Source of the DNA: Nocardia elegans NBRC 108235
Lineage (GTDB): Bacteria; Actinomycetota; Actinomycetes; Mycobacteriales; Mycobacteriaceae
Assembly (NCBI RefSeq): GCF_001612845.1
Contig: NZ_BDBF01000011.1
Coordinates: 1-64,000 of the forward strand
Direction of reading: 5' to 3'
DNA: 64,000 nucleotides
Shown here: positions 27,187 to 36,085 of the stretch, one piece after another
How positions within the stretch are numbered: position 1 is the stretch's first letter
How the letters are laid out: each line of letters begins with the position of its first letter
The notes under the pieces: model-generated
The model's input: only the letters and a program-made list of their open reading frames with translations
Told to the model about the DNA's origin: nothing
Database searches by the model: none
Position numbers and translations under genes: made by a program

Positions 27187-28665
27187 TCATGACGTATGGA
27201 CCGGTTCCGGTGCGCGCAGGACATAGTCGTCCGGATTCAGAGACCGGGTGCGCAAGCGGTACGCGGTGACGGTGCCGGGCCAGTTGTTGGTGATCCGCCC
27301 GGCGGCATTGCGGTACCAGCTCGAGCACGCGGTCCACGGCGTGCGCAGCAACCGGCGCTGGGTCTGCGCATCGAAGGCCGCCGCGGTCTCGGACTTCACC
27401 TCGAGACAGGATCCCGGATGTTGGCTCAGATATGCCACGGCCTGCCGGATGTAGCGGGCCTGGCATTCGATCATGTAGATGATCGAGCCGGTGCCCAGAT
27501 TGGTGTTGGGTCCGTACATCAGGAACAGATTCGGGAATCCCGGCACCGTCATGCCGAGATAGGCGCGGGCCCCCTCGGCCCACACCTTCTCCAGTTCCGC
27601 GCCGTCGCGACCGAATATCCGGATCGGCCAGAGGAATTCGCTGCCCTTGAAGCCGGTGCCGTAGACGATCACGTCGGCCGGGTGCACGGTTCCGTCCGCG
27701 GTGCGCACGCCCTCGGGCACCACCTCGGCGATGGGCTCGGTCACGACGTCCACATTCGGCCGCGTCAGCGCCGGGTAGTACTCGTTGGAGAACAGCACCC
27801 GTTTGCACAACACCGGATAGTCGGGGGTCAGTTTCGCGCGCAATCGCGGATCGGGCACGTCGTGGCGAAGCGCGCGGGTACCCAGCCAGGTCGCGATGCG
27901 CCGGATCGGCGGGATCGTGGTCAAGCCCAGGGAGAAGAACTCCAGAAAGCACCACACCCACAGGCGCTGGGCCAGCCGCAGGCCGGGCACGTGTGCGAAC
28001 AGGGCGTGATGGATCGGCCGGTACTCGCGGTCGGTGCGCCGCACCACCCAGGCAGCGGTCCGCTGGAACAGCGTCAGACGGTCCACCTCGGGTGCGATGG
28101 CGGGTACGAATTGGATTGCGCTGGCGCCGGTTCCGATGACCGCGACCCGCTTGCCGGCGAGGTCGACATCGTGGTTCCACTGCGCGGAATGGAACGACGG
28201 CCCGGCGAACGTCTCGATGCCCGCGATATCGGGCATCCGCGGGCGCGACAGCTGCCCGACCGCGCTGATCAGCACGTCGGCGGATCGGATGTCGCCGTCG
28301 GCGGTGCGAACCGTCCAGCGCCCGGCGTGTTCGTCGAAGCTCGCCTCGGTGACCTCGGCGCCGAATCGGATCCGCTCGAGCAACCGATGTTTCGTCGCCA
28401 CCGCATGCAGGTAGCCCAGGATCTCGGCCTGACCGGAGTAGCGATGCGGCCAATCCGGCTTCGGTTCGTAGGAGAACGAGTACAGCGGTGAGGGCACGTC
28501 GCAGGCCGCGCCCGGATAGGTGTTCTCCCGCCACACCCCGCCCAGGTCGCTCGCCCGCTCCAGAATCGTGAGGTCGTCGAAACCGTTGCGCTGCAGCTCG
28601 ATTGCCGCGCCGAGTCCCCCGAACCCGGCTCCGACGATGATGACCGACGGCTTGGTAGCGGGCAT
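27187..28665 (-). CDS. Baeyer-Villiger-type flavin monooxygenase (1)
   Basis: A 492-residue flavin- and NADPH-dependent monooxygenase that inserts oxygen into ketones or oxygenates related substrates. The FAD motif is VGAGFGGLGAAIELQRNG at the N-terminus. The GGVWRENTYPG motif and the NADP motif VAVIGTGASAIQFVPAI are present. The BVMO fingerprint appears as FAGPSFHSAQWN; the classical form is FxGxxxHTxxWP. It is similar throughout to the second BVMO at 58063-59529. The ATG at 28665 is the natural start. No partner genes are adjacent. Confidence 0.85.
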   Translation of the reverse strand: MPATKPSVIIVGAGFGGLGAAIELQRNGFDDLTILERASDLGGVWRENTYPGAACDVPSPLYSFSYEPKPDWPHRYSGQAEILGYLHAVATKHRLLERIRFGAEVTEASFDEHAGRWTVRTADGDIRSADVLISAVGQLSRPRMPDIAGIETFAGPSFHSAQWNHDVDLAGKRVAVIGTGASAIQFVPAIAPEVDRLTLFQRTAAWVVRRTDREYRPIHHALFAHVPGLRLAQRLWVWCFLEFFSLGLTTIPPIRRIATWLGTRALRHDVPDPRLRAKLTPDYPVLCKRVLFSNEYYPALTRPNVDVVTEPIAEVVPEGVRTADGTVHPADVIVYGTGFKGSEFLWPIRIFGRDGAELEKVWAEGARAYLGMTVPGFPNLFLMYGPNTNLGTGSIIYMIECQARYIRQAVAYLSQHPGSCLEVKSETAAAFDAQTQRRLLRTPWTACSSWYRNAAGRITNNWPGTVTAYRLRTRSLNPDDYVLRAPEPVHTS

Positions 28666-28746
28666 GCGCGCGCTCCTCGAATCGAGAACAGTATCTCCAC
28701 TGTAGGCGCGTGCCGCCGCCTCCGAACCCCGTTCCGGAAACCCTGC

Positions 28747-29526
28747 TCAGCGCGGTTGTACGCGGATCCGGCCGCCCATCGGCACGATGCGGACGATCGA
28801 GGTCAGCCGCCCGTCCGCGACGGCGTGCAGCACCACGGACGGGTCGGGCGCGTAGTCGATCGGAACGTCGCCGGGCTCCTCGACCTCCCACGCCCCGCCG
28901 ATGGCCGAGGCCACACTGGGCGCCACCACCAGCGGCCGCCCACCGAACAGCGTGGTGCCCATGGCGTGCACATGTCCGGTGAGCACGCCGAGAATCCGCG
29001 CATCACCGGCGACGGTGCGCTCCAGCCGCTCCGGATCGGCGAGCCGGATGGGATCGACCACCGTCGAGTACATCGGCACCGGCGGGTGGTGCATCGCCAC
29101 CAGTACGGAGGCGTCCGCGGGCGTGGTGGCCAGCAACCGGTCCAGCCACGCGTAGGTTCGCTCGCCCAGCTCCCCGCCGCCCGAACCGGGAATCGTGGAA
29201 TCGAGCAGTGCCACGGTGAGCCCGCCGATATCGACGGCCTGATTGATCGGTCCCTCCTCGGCGGGGCCGTCGAGGAGCGTCCGCCGCAGATTGGCCCGGT
29301 CGTCGTGGTTGCCGGGCAGGACGTAGAGCGGAATGTCGGTGGTCAGCGCTTTGCGCGCCTGTTCGTACTGGGCGAGGGTCCCGGATTCGGTGAGGTCGCC
29401 GGTCACGAGGATGGCGTCGGGCCGGCGCGGTAATCGGTCGAGGTAGCCGAGAACGGCGGCGACTCGTTCGGCGTTGCGCGAATCCAGGTCGAAGTGGGTA
29501 TCGCTGAGCTGTGCCAACAGAATCAT
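28747..29526 (-). CDS. class III calcineurin-like cyclic-nucleotide/metallo-phosphodiesterase
   Basis: A 259-residue metallophosphoesterase resembling Rv0805 of Mtb, which cleaves cyclic nucleotides and other phosphodiesters. Metal ligands are in order: SDTHFD, GDLTESG, GNHD, MHHPPVP and GHVHAMG. No signal peptide. The ATG at 29526 puts LLAQLSDTHF at the N-terminus; an upstream in-frame ATG at 29553 adds nine residues. The long gap upstream contains a -10-like element (29700-29705). Confidence 0.85.
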   Translation of the reverse strand: MILLAQLSDTHFDLDSRNAERVAAVLGYLDRLPRRPDAILVTGDLTESGTLAQYEQARKALTTDIPLYVLPGNHDDRANLRRTLLDGPAEEGPINQAVDIGGLTVALLDSTIPGSGGGELGERTYAWLDRLLATTPADASVLVAMHHPPVPMYSTVVDPIRLADPERLERTVAGDARILGVLTGHVHAMGTTLFGGRPLVVAPSVASAIGGAWEVEEPGDVPIDYAPDPSVVLHAVADGRLTSIVRIVPMGGRIRVQPR

Positions 29527-29674
29527 GGCGTCCGCTTTCTCGTGGGATCGCACCGTTGCGCCCGTCGCCGGGAACGACCTGTGCGAGCCCGTGTGGAATC
29601 GGCCCCCGGGTGTGATCGCTTCGGCCGCATGCGTGCCGATACGGCACTTGTCCAGAGTAGAAGGTCCTCAGCGC

Positions 29675-29714
29675 GCCGTCTGCGTGACGGATGCCACCTT
29701 TTATAGCAGACGGC
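29675..29714 (-). promoter_or_regulatory. 9-bp inverted repeat around a -10 box upstream of the phosphodiesterase gene
   Basis: GCCGTCTGC at 29675-29683 and GCAGACGGC at 29706-29714 are perfect inverted arms 22 bases apart. The space between them contains TATAAA on the minus strand (29700-29705), a good -10 box for the phosphodiesterase gene. The arrangement suggests an operator, though a recognisable -35 was not found. Confidence 0.4.
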
Positions 29715-29743
29715 TATGGGGAAATGCCGGAAACGGCGAGCCG

Positions 29744-30520
29744 CTATTCCGCAGCGATCCGCTCGAGCAGGGCGGCCGGATCGTCGATGATCGGGCTCGA
29801 TCCCGTCGAGAAGAAATCGGCACCCGGTACGGCGGTCAACGCGAGGTCGGAATCCGCACGCCAGGGCGCCTCCACCCGCAACGACAGCGAGTGCAGATGG
29901 GTGCGCGTGTACTCACCCGATTTGTCGAACAGCGGATCGCCCGCGATCGGATAGCCGATCCAGGCCAGGTGAACCCGGATCTGATGCCGCCGCCCGGTGA
30001 TCGGCCGGGCCAGCAGTACCGTGTGCCGATCGGTCCGCGCCACGGTGGTGAACTCGGTCCGGGACGGATAGTTCCTACCGGCCAGCAGATCGCTCTCGGC
30101 GACGGTCCACATCTGCCCCTGCCGCCGGATGGTGTCGCGCGGTGCCGCGATCCGCACCCGGTTCTTGCGCCCGACGCTCAACGGCAGGTCGATGACGCCG
30201 GTGTCGGGCAGATCGGTGGCGGCGGTGACGACCAGATACCGCTTGTCGGCCGTGCGCTTGGTGAACTGCCTGGTCAGTCCGCCGTGTGCGGCCAGATCCT
30301 TGGCGAACAGCACCAGGCCCGAGGTGACCTTGTCGATGCGGTGCACCGGGTAGAGGGTGATTCCCTCGGCCGCGGCCAGCTCGACCAGATCGGTGTCGTG
30401 GCGTTCCCCGGTCACGGCGATCCCGGCGGGCTTGTTCAGCGCGATGATCGCCTCGTCCTCGTCGACGAGAAACTGCTGCGCCAGCTGCTGCCAGCCCATC
30501 TCCACCGGGTGCGTCTCCAC
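29744..30520 (-). CDS. RluA-family pseudouridine synthase
   Basis: A 258-residue pseudouridine synthase that isomerises uridine in rRNA or tRNA. The catalytic Asp is in HRIDKVTSGLVLFAKD (classical HRLDxxTSG). RHQIRVHLAWIGYPIAGDPLF is the other hallmark. It lacks an N-terminal S4 domain, as in many short RluA members. The target base is unknown. It ends 217 bases before the start of the phosphodiesterase gene on the same strand. Confidence 0.87.
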   Translation of the reverse strand: METHPVEMGWQQLAQQFLVDEDEAIIALNKPAGIAVTGERHDTDLVELAAAEGITLYPVHRIDKVTSGLVLFAKDLAAHGGLTRQFTKRTADKRYLVVTAATDLPDTGVIDLPLSVGRKNRVRIAAPRDTIRRQGQMWTVAESDLLAGRNYPSRTEFTTVARTDRHTVLLARPITGRRHQIRVHLAWIGYPIAGDPLFDKSGEYTRTHLHSLSLRVEAPWRADSDLALTAVPGADFFSTGSSPIIDDPAALLERIAAE

Positions 30521-30591
30521 CGGGCCAGATTAGTCCGCGGTGCGATGGCCGAATATCGCCAGGAGGGGTGGGCGCCGCCCGGCCCGGTGTG

Positions 30592-32391
30592 CTAGAGCCA
30601 GGCGTCGTCGAGGTCGGTCGTGGTGCGATCCATCGCGTCGAGCAGATCGAAAAGTGGTGCGGTACGGGGCAATTCCCAGTGGAAGAAGTACCGGGCCGCA
30701 ACCCGCTTACCGCGGTGGAAGTCCTCGGATCCGCGCGCGGCGGCCACCGCCTGCTCCAGCCAGATCCAGGCCAGCACCACATGTCCGAACGCCTCGAGGT
30801 AGGCGGACGAATTCGCCAGTGCCGCTTCCGGATCGGCGTCGCGCCATACCGTGGCGGTGGTGGTCGCGATGCGTCCGGCGGCCGCGGCCAGCGCATCGGC
30901 GAAGTCGCCGAGTTCCGCGTCGCCGGTCGCGCGAGCCCGGTCGACCGTTTCGCCCATGGTGTCGAGCAGCAGGGTCAGTGCCGCGCCGCCGTCCGCGACC
31001 ACCGCCCGGCCGAGCAGGTCCAGGCTCTGAATGCCGTGTGTCCCTTCGTGAATCGGATTGAGGCGGTTGTCGCGGTAATGCTGTTCGACGTCGTAGTCGC
31101 GGGTGTATCCGGCGCCGCCGTGCACCTGGATGGCGAGGTCGTTGGCGGCCAGGCACCACTGGCTCGGCCAGCTCTTGGCGATCGGGGTCAGTACGCGCAG
31201 CAACAGGGCGACGCGCTGCGCCTCGTCGGCGTCCACGGCGCTGCGCTGGCGGTCGATCAGGGTGCCGCAGTACAACTGCAGGCCCAGCGCGCCTTCGGCA
31301 TAGGCCTTCTGCGCCAGCAGCATTCGGCGAACGTCGGGATGCTGCGCGATCGGGACCTGCGCGCTCGCAGCGCCCTTCACCGTCACCGGGCGGCCCTGCG
31401 GCCGATTGCGGGCATAGTCGAGGGCCTTGAGGAAGCCGGTGTACCCCAACGCGGTAGCGGCCAGGCCGACGCCCAGGCGCGCCTCGTTCATCATGTGGAA
31501 CATGTAGGTCAGGCCGCGATTCGGCTCACCCACCAGATAGCCGACCGCACCCGGTGCGCCGCCGGGTGTGAACGCCCCGTCGCCGAAGACCGGCGCCGTG
31601 TTCACCGTGCCGCGCCAGCCCATCTTGTGGTTGATCCCGGCCAGCACCACATCGTTGCGCTCGCCGAGCGAACCGTCCTCGGCGGGCAGGTATTTCGGCA
31701 CGATGAACAGCGAGATGCCGCGGGTTCCGGCATCCGATCCGGGAATGCGCGCCAGGACCAGATGCACGATGTTCTCCGACAGGTCGTGGTCACCGCCGGA
31801 GATCCACATCTTGCGGCCGAACAGCCGGTACGTGCCGTCGTCCTGTGGGACGGCCTTGGTGGTGATGTCGGCCAGCGAGGAACCGGCCTGTGGTTCCGAC
31901 AGCGCCATCGTGCCGAAGTAGCGGCCGGTGAGCATCGGCCGCACGAAGCGGTCGAGCTGTTCCGAATCCGCGTGCGCGGCGAGCAGGTTGGCGTTGCCGA
32001 TGGTCAGCAGCGCGTAGCTGGCGGTCGCCACATTGGCGGCGTAGAACCACGCCATGCACGCGGTGAAGACCGTATGCGGCAATTGCATACCGCCCACGCG
32101 CTCGTCCATCGCGGCACCGACGAATCCCGCCTCCGCGAAGGCCGACAGCGCCGTCGCCACTTCCGGAATGATGTGCACCTTCTCGCCGTCGAAGGTCGGC
32201 TCGTGCAGATCGCCCTGGCGGTTGTGCGGGGCGAAGTACTTCTCGGCCAGCTCCCGGCTCAGCGCGAGCACCTGATCGAAGGTCTCGCGGCTGTGTTCCC
32301 GATAGCGCTCGCGCTCGGTCAGCCCGGTCACGTCGAGCCACTCGTAGAGCAGGAAATCGAGGTCGCGAGCGGACATGATGAGCGAATCCAT
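30592..32391 (-). CDS. acyl-CoA dehydrogenase with C-terminal extension
   Basis: A 599-residue FAD-dependent acyl-CoA dehydrogenase of the large (DmdC/FadE5-like) class. The FAD/substrate motifs are MALSEPQAGSSLADI and MWISGGDHDLSENI. HEGTHGIQSLDLLGR holds the likely catalytic Glu. About 130 extra C-terminal residues form the helical domain typical of this class. The ATG at 32391 is chosen because the protein then starts just before SARDLDFLLYEW; 32376 is an alternative. The substrate chain length cannot be read from sequence. Confidence 0.85.
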   Translation of the reverse strand: MDSLIMSARDLDFLLYEWLDVTGLTERERYREHSRETFDQVLALSRELAEKYFAPHNRQGDLHEPTFDGEKVHIIPEVATALSAFAEAGFVGAAMDERVGGMQLPHTVFTACMAWFYAANVATASYALLTIGNANLLAAHADSEQLDRFVRPMLTGRYFGTMALSEPQAGSSLADITTKAVPQDDGTYRLFGRKMWISGGDHDLSENIVHLVLARIPGSDAGTRGISLFIVPKYLPAEDGSLGERNDVVLAGINHKMGWRGTVNTAPVFGDGAFTPGGAPGAVGYLVGEPNRGLTYMFHMMNEARLGVGLAATALGYTGFLKALDYARNRPQGRPVTVKGAASAQVPIAQHPDVRRMLLAQKAYAEGALGLQLYCGTLIDRQRSAVDADEAQRVALLLRVLTPIAKSWPSQWCLAANDLAIQVHGGAGYTRDYDVEQHYRDNRLNPIHEGTHGIQSLDLLGRAVVADGGAALTLLLDTMGETVDRARATGDAELGDFADALAAAAGRIATTTATVWRDADPEAALANSSAYLEAFGHVVLAWIWLEQAVAAARGSEDFHRGKRVAARYFFHWELPRTAPLFDLLDAMDRTTTDLDDAWL

Positions 32392-32525
32392 ATCCCAAGC
32401 CTGCTGGGCAACGCCCGCGCGCGCAAGGTGCGCGGGCGTGGCGCCGCGCGACGGCTCCCGCGTGGCATGTCCGGCGCCGTCCGTCCGGGTCGGTGCGCCG
32501 GGACGGTGGGCGCCGGAAAATGGGC

Positions 32526-33092
32526 TCAGCCGGCCCGGGCGACGAGGGGAGCGATGAAGCGCTCCAGCATGTCGCGCTCCTCGGCCTCGTCCCGGCCGGG
32601 AACCGTGAGCAGCGAGACGATGATGCGGGTCAGCCAGCGGGCCAGCCGTGCCCAATCATCGTGTGCCGAGGATGTTTCCGCGGTGAACAGCGAGCGGGCG
32701 ATGGCCTCGATCACCTCGGAGGTCTGGGCGATCTGCAGGGTCGCTCCGGCGTCGTCGGGCCGGAACCAGGCGATCAGCAGCGGGTCCGAACGCACCGCGC
32801 GGAGACTGGCCAGCACTCCGGCGACGGCGCGTTCGCCGGGGTCGGCGATCGTCCCGATCTCGGCGGTGACACGGGCGCCCACCCGCCGCGCCTCGCGATG
32901 CACGTATGCCAGTTGCACCGCCTGCCGGCTGTCGAAGTAGCGGTACAGCGTCGCCCGCGAGCAGCCTGCGGCCTTGGCGATATCGCCCATCTGGGTCGCG
33001 TTCACGCCGCGTTCGGAGAACAGGCTCGCGGCGGCGTCCAGGATCCGCTCGGCCGCCTGCAGGGAGCGCGGATGCGCCAGCCAGTCGCTCAT
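32526..33092 (-). CDS. TetR-family transcriptional regulator of the P450 pair
   Basis: A 188-residue repressor-type regulator. The N-terminal helix-turn-helix is AERILDAAASLFSERGVNATQMGDIAKAAGCSRATLYRYF, broken here for clarity: AERILDAAASLFSERG, then MGDIAKAAGCSRATLYRYF. The rest is the variable ligand-binding domain. The ATG overlaps the P450 stop (ATGA), so the two genes are co-translated. The palindrome at 34319-34340 in the P450 promoter is the natural operator candidate, making the repressor autoregulated. Confidence 0.85.
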   Translation of the reverse strand: MSDWLAHPRSLQAAERILDAAASLFSERGVNATQMGDIAKAAGCSRATLYRYFDSRQAVQLAYVHREARRVGARVTAEIGTIADPGERAVAGVLASLRAVRSDPLLIAWFRPDDAGATLQIAQTSEVIEAIARSLFTAETSSAHDDWARLARWLTRIIVSLLTVPGRDEAEERDMLERFIAPLVARAG

Positions 33093-34306
33093 GCCGGGAC
33101 GAAGGGGACGTTGACCGGCCAGCGCACGTAATTGCCCTCGGTGTATCGGACGCCGTCCGGATCCACGGAGAAGTCCGGGCACCGGGCCAGCAGTTCCCGC
33201 AGCGCGATGGTGGCCTGCATGCGGGCGGCGGCCGCGCCGAGACAGTGGTGGTTGCCGTTGCCGAAGGTGAGGATGTTCTTCGGATTTCGCGTCACATCGA
33301 GTTCGCTTGCGTCCGAACCATATTCGCGCTCGTCCCGGTTGGCCGACGCGTACAGCATCAGCACCCGCCGTCCCGCGGGAATGGTGACGCCCTCGATCTC
33401 GACGTCGCGGGTGGTGGTGCGGGCCAGACCCTGCACCGGCGAGGTCATGCGCAGGAATTCGTCGACCGCGCCCGGGATCAGGCTCGGATCGTCGAGCAGG
33501 CGCCGCCGCTGCTCGGGGTAGCTGGTAAGCAATTGCACCGCGCCGCCGAGATTTCCGGTGGTGGTGTCGTTGCCGCCGGTGATCATCGTGAACGCGAAAC
33601 CGATGATCTGCAGGATTTCGCCGAAGTCGCCGCCGGCGCCGAGTCCCGAGGCCACCAGATGGGAGACGGTGTCGTCCGCCGGTTCGAGTTTGCGCTTCTC
33701 GATCATCGCGATGAAGTACTGGGTCAGCTCACCGACCGCCTCCTGCGCGTGCTCGATGCCGCCGGCCGCCGAGGCCGCCACGATCGCCTCGCTCCAGCGA
33801 TCGAACTGTGCCCGATCCTGCTCCGGCACACCGAGATAATGCGCCACCACCATGGTCGGCAGCGGTTTGAACAACTCCATCGAGATGTCACCGCCACCGG
33901 CCGCGCGCAGCTTCTCCACCCGCTCGATCACGAACGCCTCGACCGCGGGCCGGATCTCCTGGACCTGCCGCGGGGTGAACCCCTTGGCCACGCGGCGCCG
34001 GAAGACGGTGTGGTCGGGCGGATCGGTGAAGACGAACGGCCGGTTCTCGCCGAGCCCGATCTCGCTGAGATTGTTGTAGTCGACCGTCAGGCCCTGGGCC
34101 GAGGAGAACGTCTCGGGATCGCGCATTGCCGCGTAGATGTCGGCGTAGCGCGAGAGGACGTAGTAGTCCTCGTGCGGGCGGTTCTCGGGGACGACGTGGT
34201 GCACCGGATCGGATTCGCGCAAGGCGGCGTACATCGGCCAGGGGTCGCGCCAGGAGTCGCCGGAACGCAAGGTGAAGCGTGCCTCGTGAGACATCGTCAT
34301 GCTCAT
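33089..34306 (-). CDS. cytochrome P450 (1)
   Basis: A 405-residue haem-thiolate monooxygenase. The I-helix motif is ITGGNDTTTG, the K-helix ExxR is in DEFLRM, and the haem loop FGNGNHHCLG contains the cysteine ligand. It has no membrane anchor, as in soluble bacterial P450s. The ATG at 34306 (start MSMTMSHEARF) matches the leaderless promoter at 34313-34341; in-frame ATGs at 34300 and 34294 follow. The gene is followed by an overlapping tetR gene. The substrate is unknown, and no ferredoxin gene is adjacent. Confidence 0.88.
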   Translation of the reverse strand: MSMTMSHEARFTLRSGDSWRDPWPMYAALRESDPVHHVVPENRPHEDYYVLSRYADIYAAMRDPETFSSAQGLTVDYNNLSEIGLGENRPFVFTDPPDHTVFRRRVAKGFTPRQVQEIRPAVEAFVIERVEKLRAAGGGDISMELFKPLPTMVVAHYLGVPEQDRAQFDRWSEAIVAASAAGGIEHAQEAVGELTQYFIAMIEKRKLEPADDTVSHLVASGLGAGGDFGEILQIIGFAFTMITGGNDTTTGNLGGAVQLLTSYPEQRRRLLDDPSLIPGAVDEFLRMTSPVQGLARTTTRDVEIEGVTIPAGRRVLMLYASANRDEREYGSDASELDVTRNPKNILTFGNGNHHCLGAAAARMQATIALRELLARCPDFSVDPDGVRYTEGNYVRWPVNVPFVPA

Positions 34307-34312
34307 GTATCG

Positions 34313-34341
34313 ACGGTAAGACAAATAGCCCAGTATGTCTA
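34313..34341 (-). promoter_or_regulatory. leaderless P450 promoter with an embedded palindrome (TetR operator candidate)
   Basis: On the minus strand, TAGACA (-35), a 17-base spacer, TACCGT (-10), 6 bases and then the P450 ATG. This is near-canonical spacing and predicts a leaderless mRNA. The spacer and -35 carry a 22-base quasi-palindrome (34319-34340) with half-sites AGACATA and AGACAAA read from each end. Such a site between the boxes would block polymerase when the TetR protein binds. Confidence 0.5.
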
Positions 34342-34458
34342 GAACTTGTTTCATCGGTGGCGGTCCGCCGCTCGCGCACCGGGACCGATACCGGGCGACC
34401 GGCCGGTGAGATCGGTACTGTGGGCTGACCAGCGCCGCCCGTCGGACAAGGAGCGCCC

Positions 34459-35895
34459 ATGCGAACCGGTCCCGCTCTGCGAGAGTTCTTCCGGCGCAAG
34501 CCGATCGACCAGATCCAGGACGAATCCGCCACCACCCTGCACCGCACGCTGGGCCTGTGGCAGCTGACCGCCATCGGGGTGGGCGGCATCATCGGCGCCG
34601 GCATTTTCACGCTGGCCGGTGCGGTCGCGAATCAGACCGCCGGGCCGGCTGTCCTCGTCTCCTTCCTGATCGCCGGCGTCGCGAGTGCCGCCGCCGCGCT
34701 GTCCTACGCCGAATTCGCCGGACTCATTCCGCGCGCCGGTTCGGCCTACACCTACGGTTACGCCGTACTCGGCGAACCGGTGGGCTGGTTCATCGGCTGG
34801 GATCTGCTGCTCGAATACACCGCGATCGTGTCGGTGGTGGCGATCGGCATCTCCGGCTACATCCAATTCCTGTTGGGACAGTTGGATATCGAGCTCCCCG
34901 AGTGGATGCTGGGTGCGCCGGGAACCGGGCACGGCCATGTGGTGGATCTGTTCGCCGCGATGCTGTGCCTGCTCATCGCCGCCCTGCTGAACCTGGGTAT
35001 CCGGGCCGCGGCGCGATTCGAAACCTTCGTGGTGGGCCTGAAGATCGTGGTCGTCGTGGTGGTGATCGCGGTCGGGTTCTTCCACATCGATTCCGCCAAC
35101 TACCACCCGTACTTCCCGTTCGGCATGTCCGGCGCGGTCACCGGGGCGGCGACCGTCTTCTTCGCGGTCTTCGGCTACGACGCGATGTCGACCGCGGCCG
35201 AGGAGTCGGTGGACGCGAAACGCCATCTGCCCAAGGCGATTCTGTTGTCGCTGGCGGTGTCGATGGTGCTCTATGTGCTGGTCTGCCTGGTCCTGACCGG
35301 AATGCAGCACTACACCGACATCGACCCGGAGAGCGGGCTGTCCACCGCCTTCGAATCCGTCGGCCTGCCCGGGCTGGGCAGTCTGATCGCGGCCGGCGCC
35401 ATCGTCGGCATCATGACGGTGCTGTTCACCTTCATGCTCGGCGTCACCCGCGTCTGGTACTCGATGAGCCGGGACGGCTTGCTGCCCCAGTGGTTTGCCA
35501 AAACCCACCCGGTACGCCAGGTGCCCACGCGGATCACCTGGATCGTCGGTGTCGCGTCGGCGGTGATCGCGGGGCTGCTGCCGATCGGCCAGGCCGCCGA
35601 GCTGACCAATATCGGCATCCTGCTGGCCTTCATCGTGGTCTGTGCGGCGGTGATCGTGCTGCGCTATCGCCGTCCGGATCTGCCGCGCGGCTTCCGCACG
35701 CCGGGAATGCCGGTGGTGCCCCTGCTCGGCATCGGCTTCTCGATCTGGCTGATCACCTACCTGCAACCGGTGACGTGGTTGCGCTTCGCCGTCTGGTTCG
35801 CCGTCGGCGCGATCGTCTACCTGACCTACAGCCGCCGCCATTCCCTGCTGGCGACCGGCCCGGACGCGTCCGCGACCCCCGCCGGACGGCCGTAG
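34459..35895 (+). CDS. APC-family amino acid permease
   Basis: A 478-residue integral membrane transporter of the amino acid-polyamine-organocation superfamily, with about 12 helices and the conserved N-terminal GVGGIIGAGIFTLAG motif of helix 1. Other typical segments are SYAEFAGLIPRAGSAYTYGYA and YDAMSTAAEESVDAKRHLPKAI. It resembles the YfnA/CAT-like branch (cationic or branched amino acids), but the substrate cannot be read. A GACAAGGAGCG site precedes the ATG. It is divergent from the P450-tetR unit. Confidence 0.85.
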   Translation: MRTGPALREFFRRKPIDQIQDESATTLHRTLGLWQLTAIGVGGIIGAGIFTLAGAVANQTAGPAVLVSFLIAGVASAAAALSYAEFAGLIPRAGSAYTYGYAVLGEPVGWFIGWDLLLEYTAIVSVVAIGISGYIQFLLGQLDIELPEWMLGAPGTGHGHVVDLFAAMLCLLIAALLNLGIRAAARFETFVVGLKIVVVVVVIAVGFFHIDSANYHPYFPFGMSGAVTGAATVFFAVFGYDAMSTAAEESVDAKRHLPKAILLSLAVSMVLYVLVCLVLTGMQHYTDIDPESGLSTAFESVGLPGLGSLIAAGAIVGIMTVLFTFMLGVTRVWYSMSRDGLLPQWFAKTHPVRQVPTRITWIVGVASAVIAGLLPIGQAAELTNIGILLAFIVVCAAVIVLRYRRPDLPRGFRTPGMPVVPLLGIGFSIWLITYLQPVTWLRFAVWFAVGAIVYLTYSRRHSLLATGPDASATPAGRP

Positions 35896-36085
35896 GGATT
35901 GTATCGAGATACCAGCGATATCTGAGGTATTTCGCGAATTTATCGTTTTGTTATTCGAATTGGCGCGTTCGGTATTTGGTTTCTCCCCGACCGTGGCGAA
36001 TCATTGCTCCCCGGATCCAACGATCGACTGATCACCGTGGTGTTTCGGAAATCTGCTCTCGCTACGAGATTCGGAGGAACGCATC

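Noticed and set aside
35896..36085. c-di-AMP (ydaO-type) riboswitch ahead of the NlpC/P60 gene
   Set aside because: Such elements often precede cell-wall hydrolase genes, but I did not find the conserved GC-rich core strings by eye.
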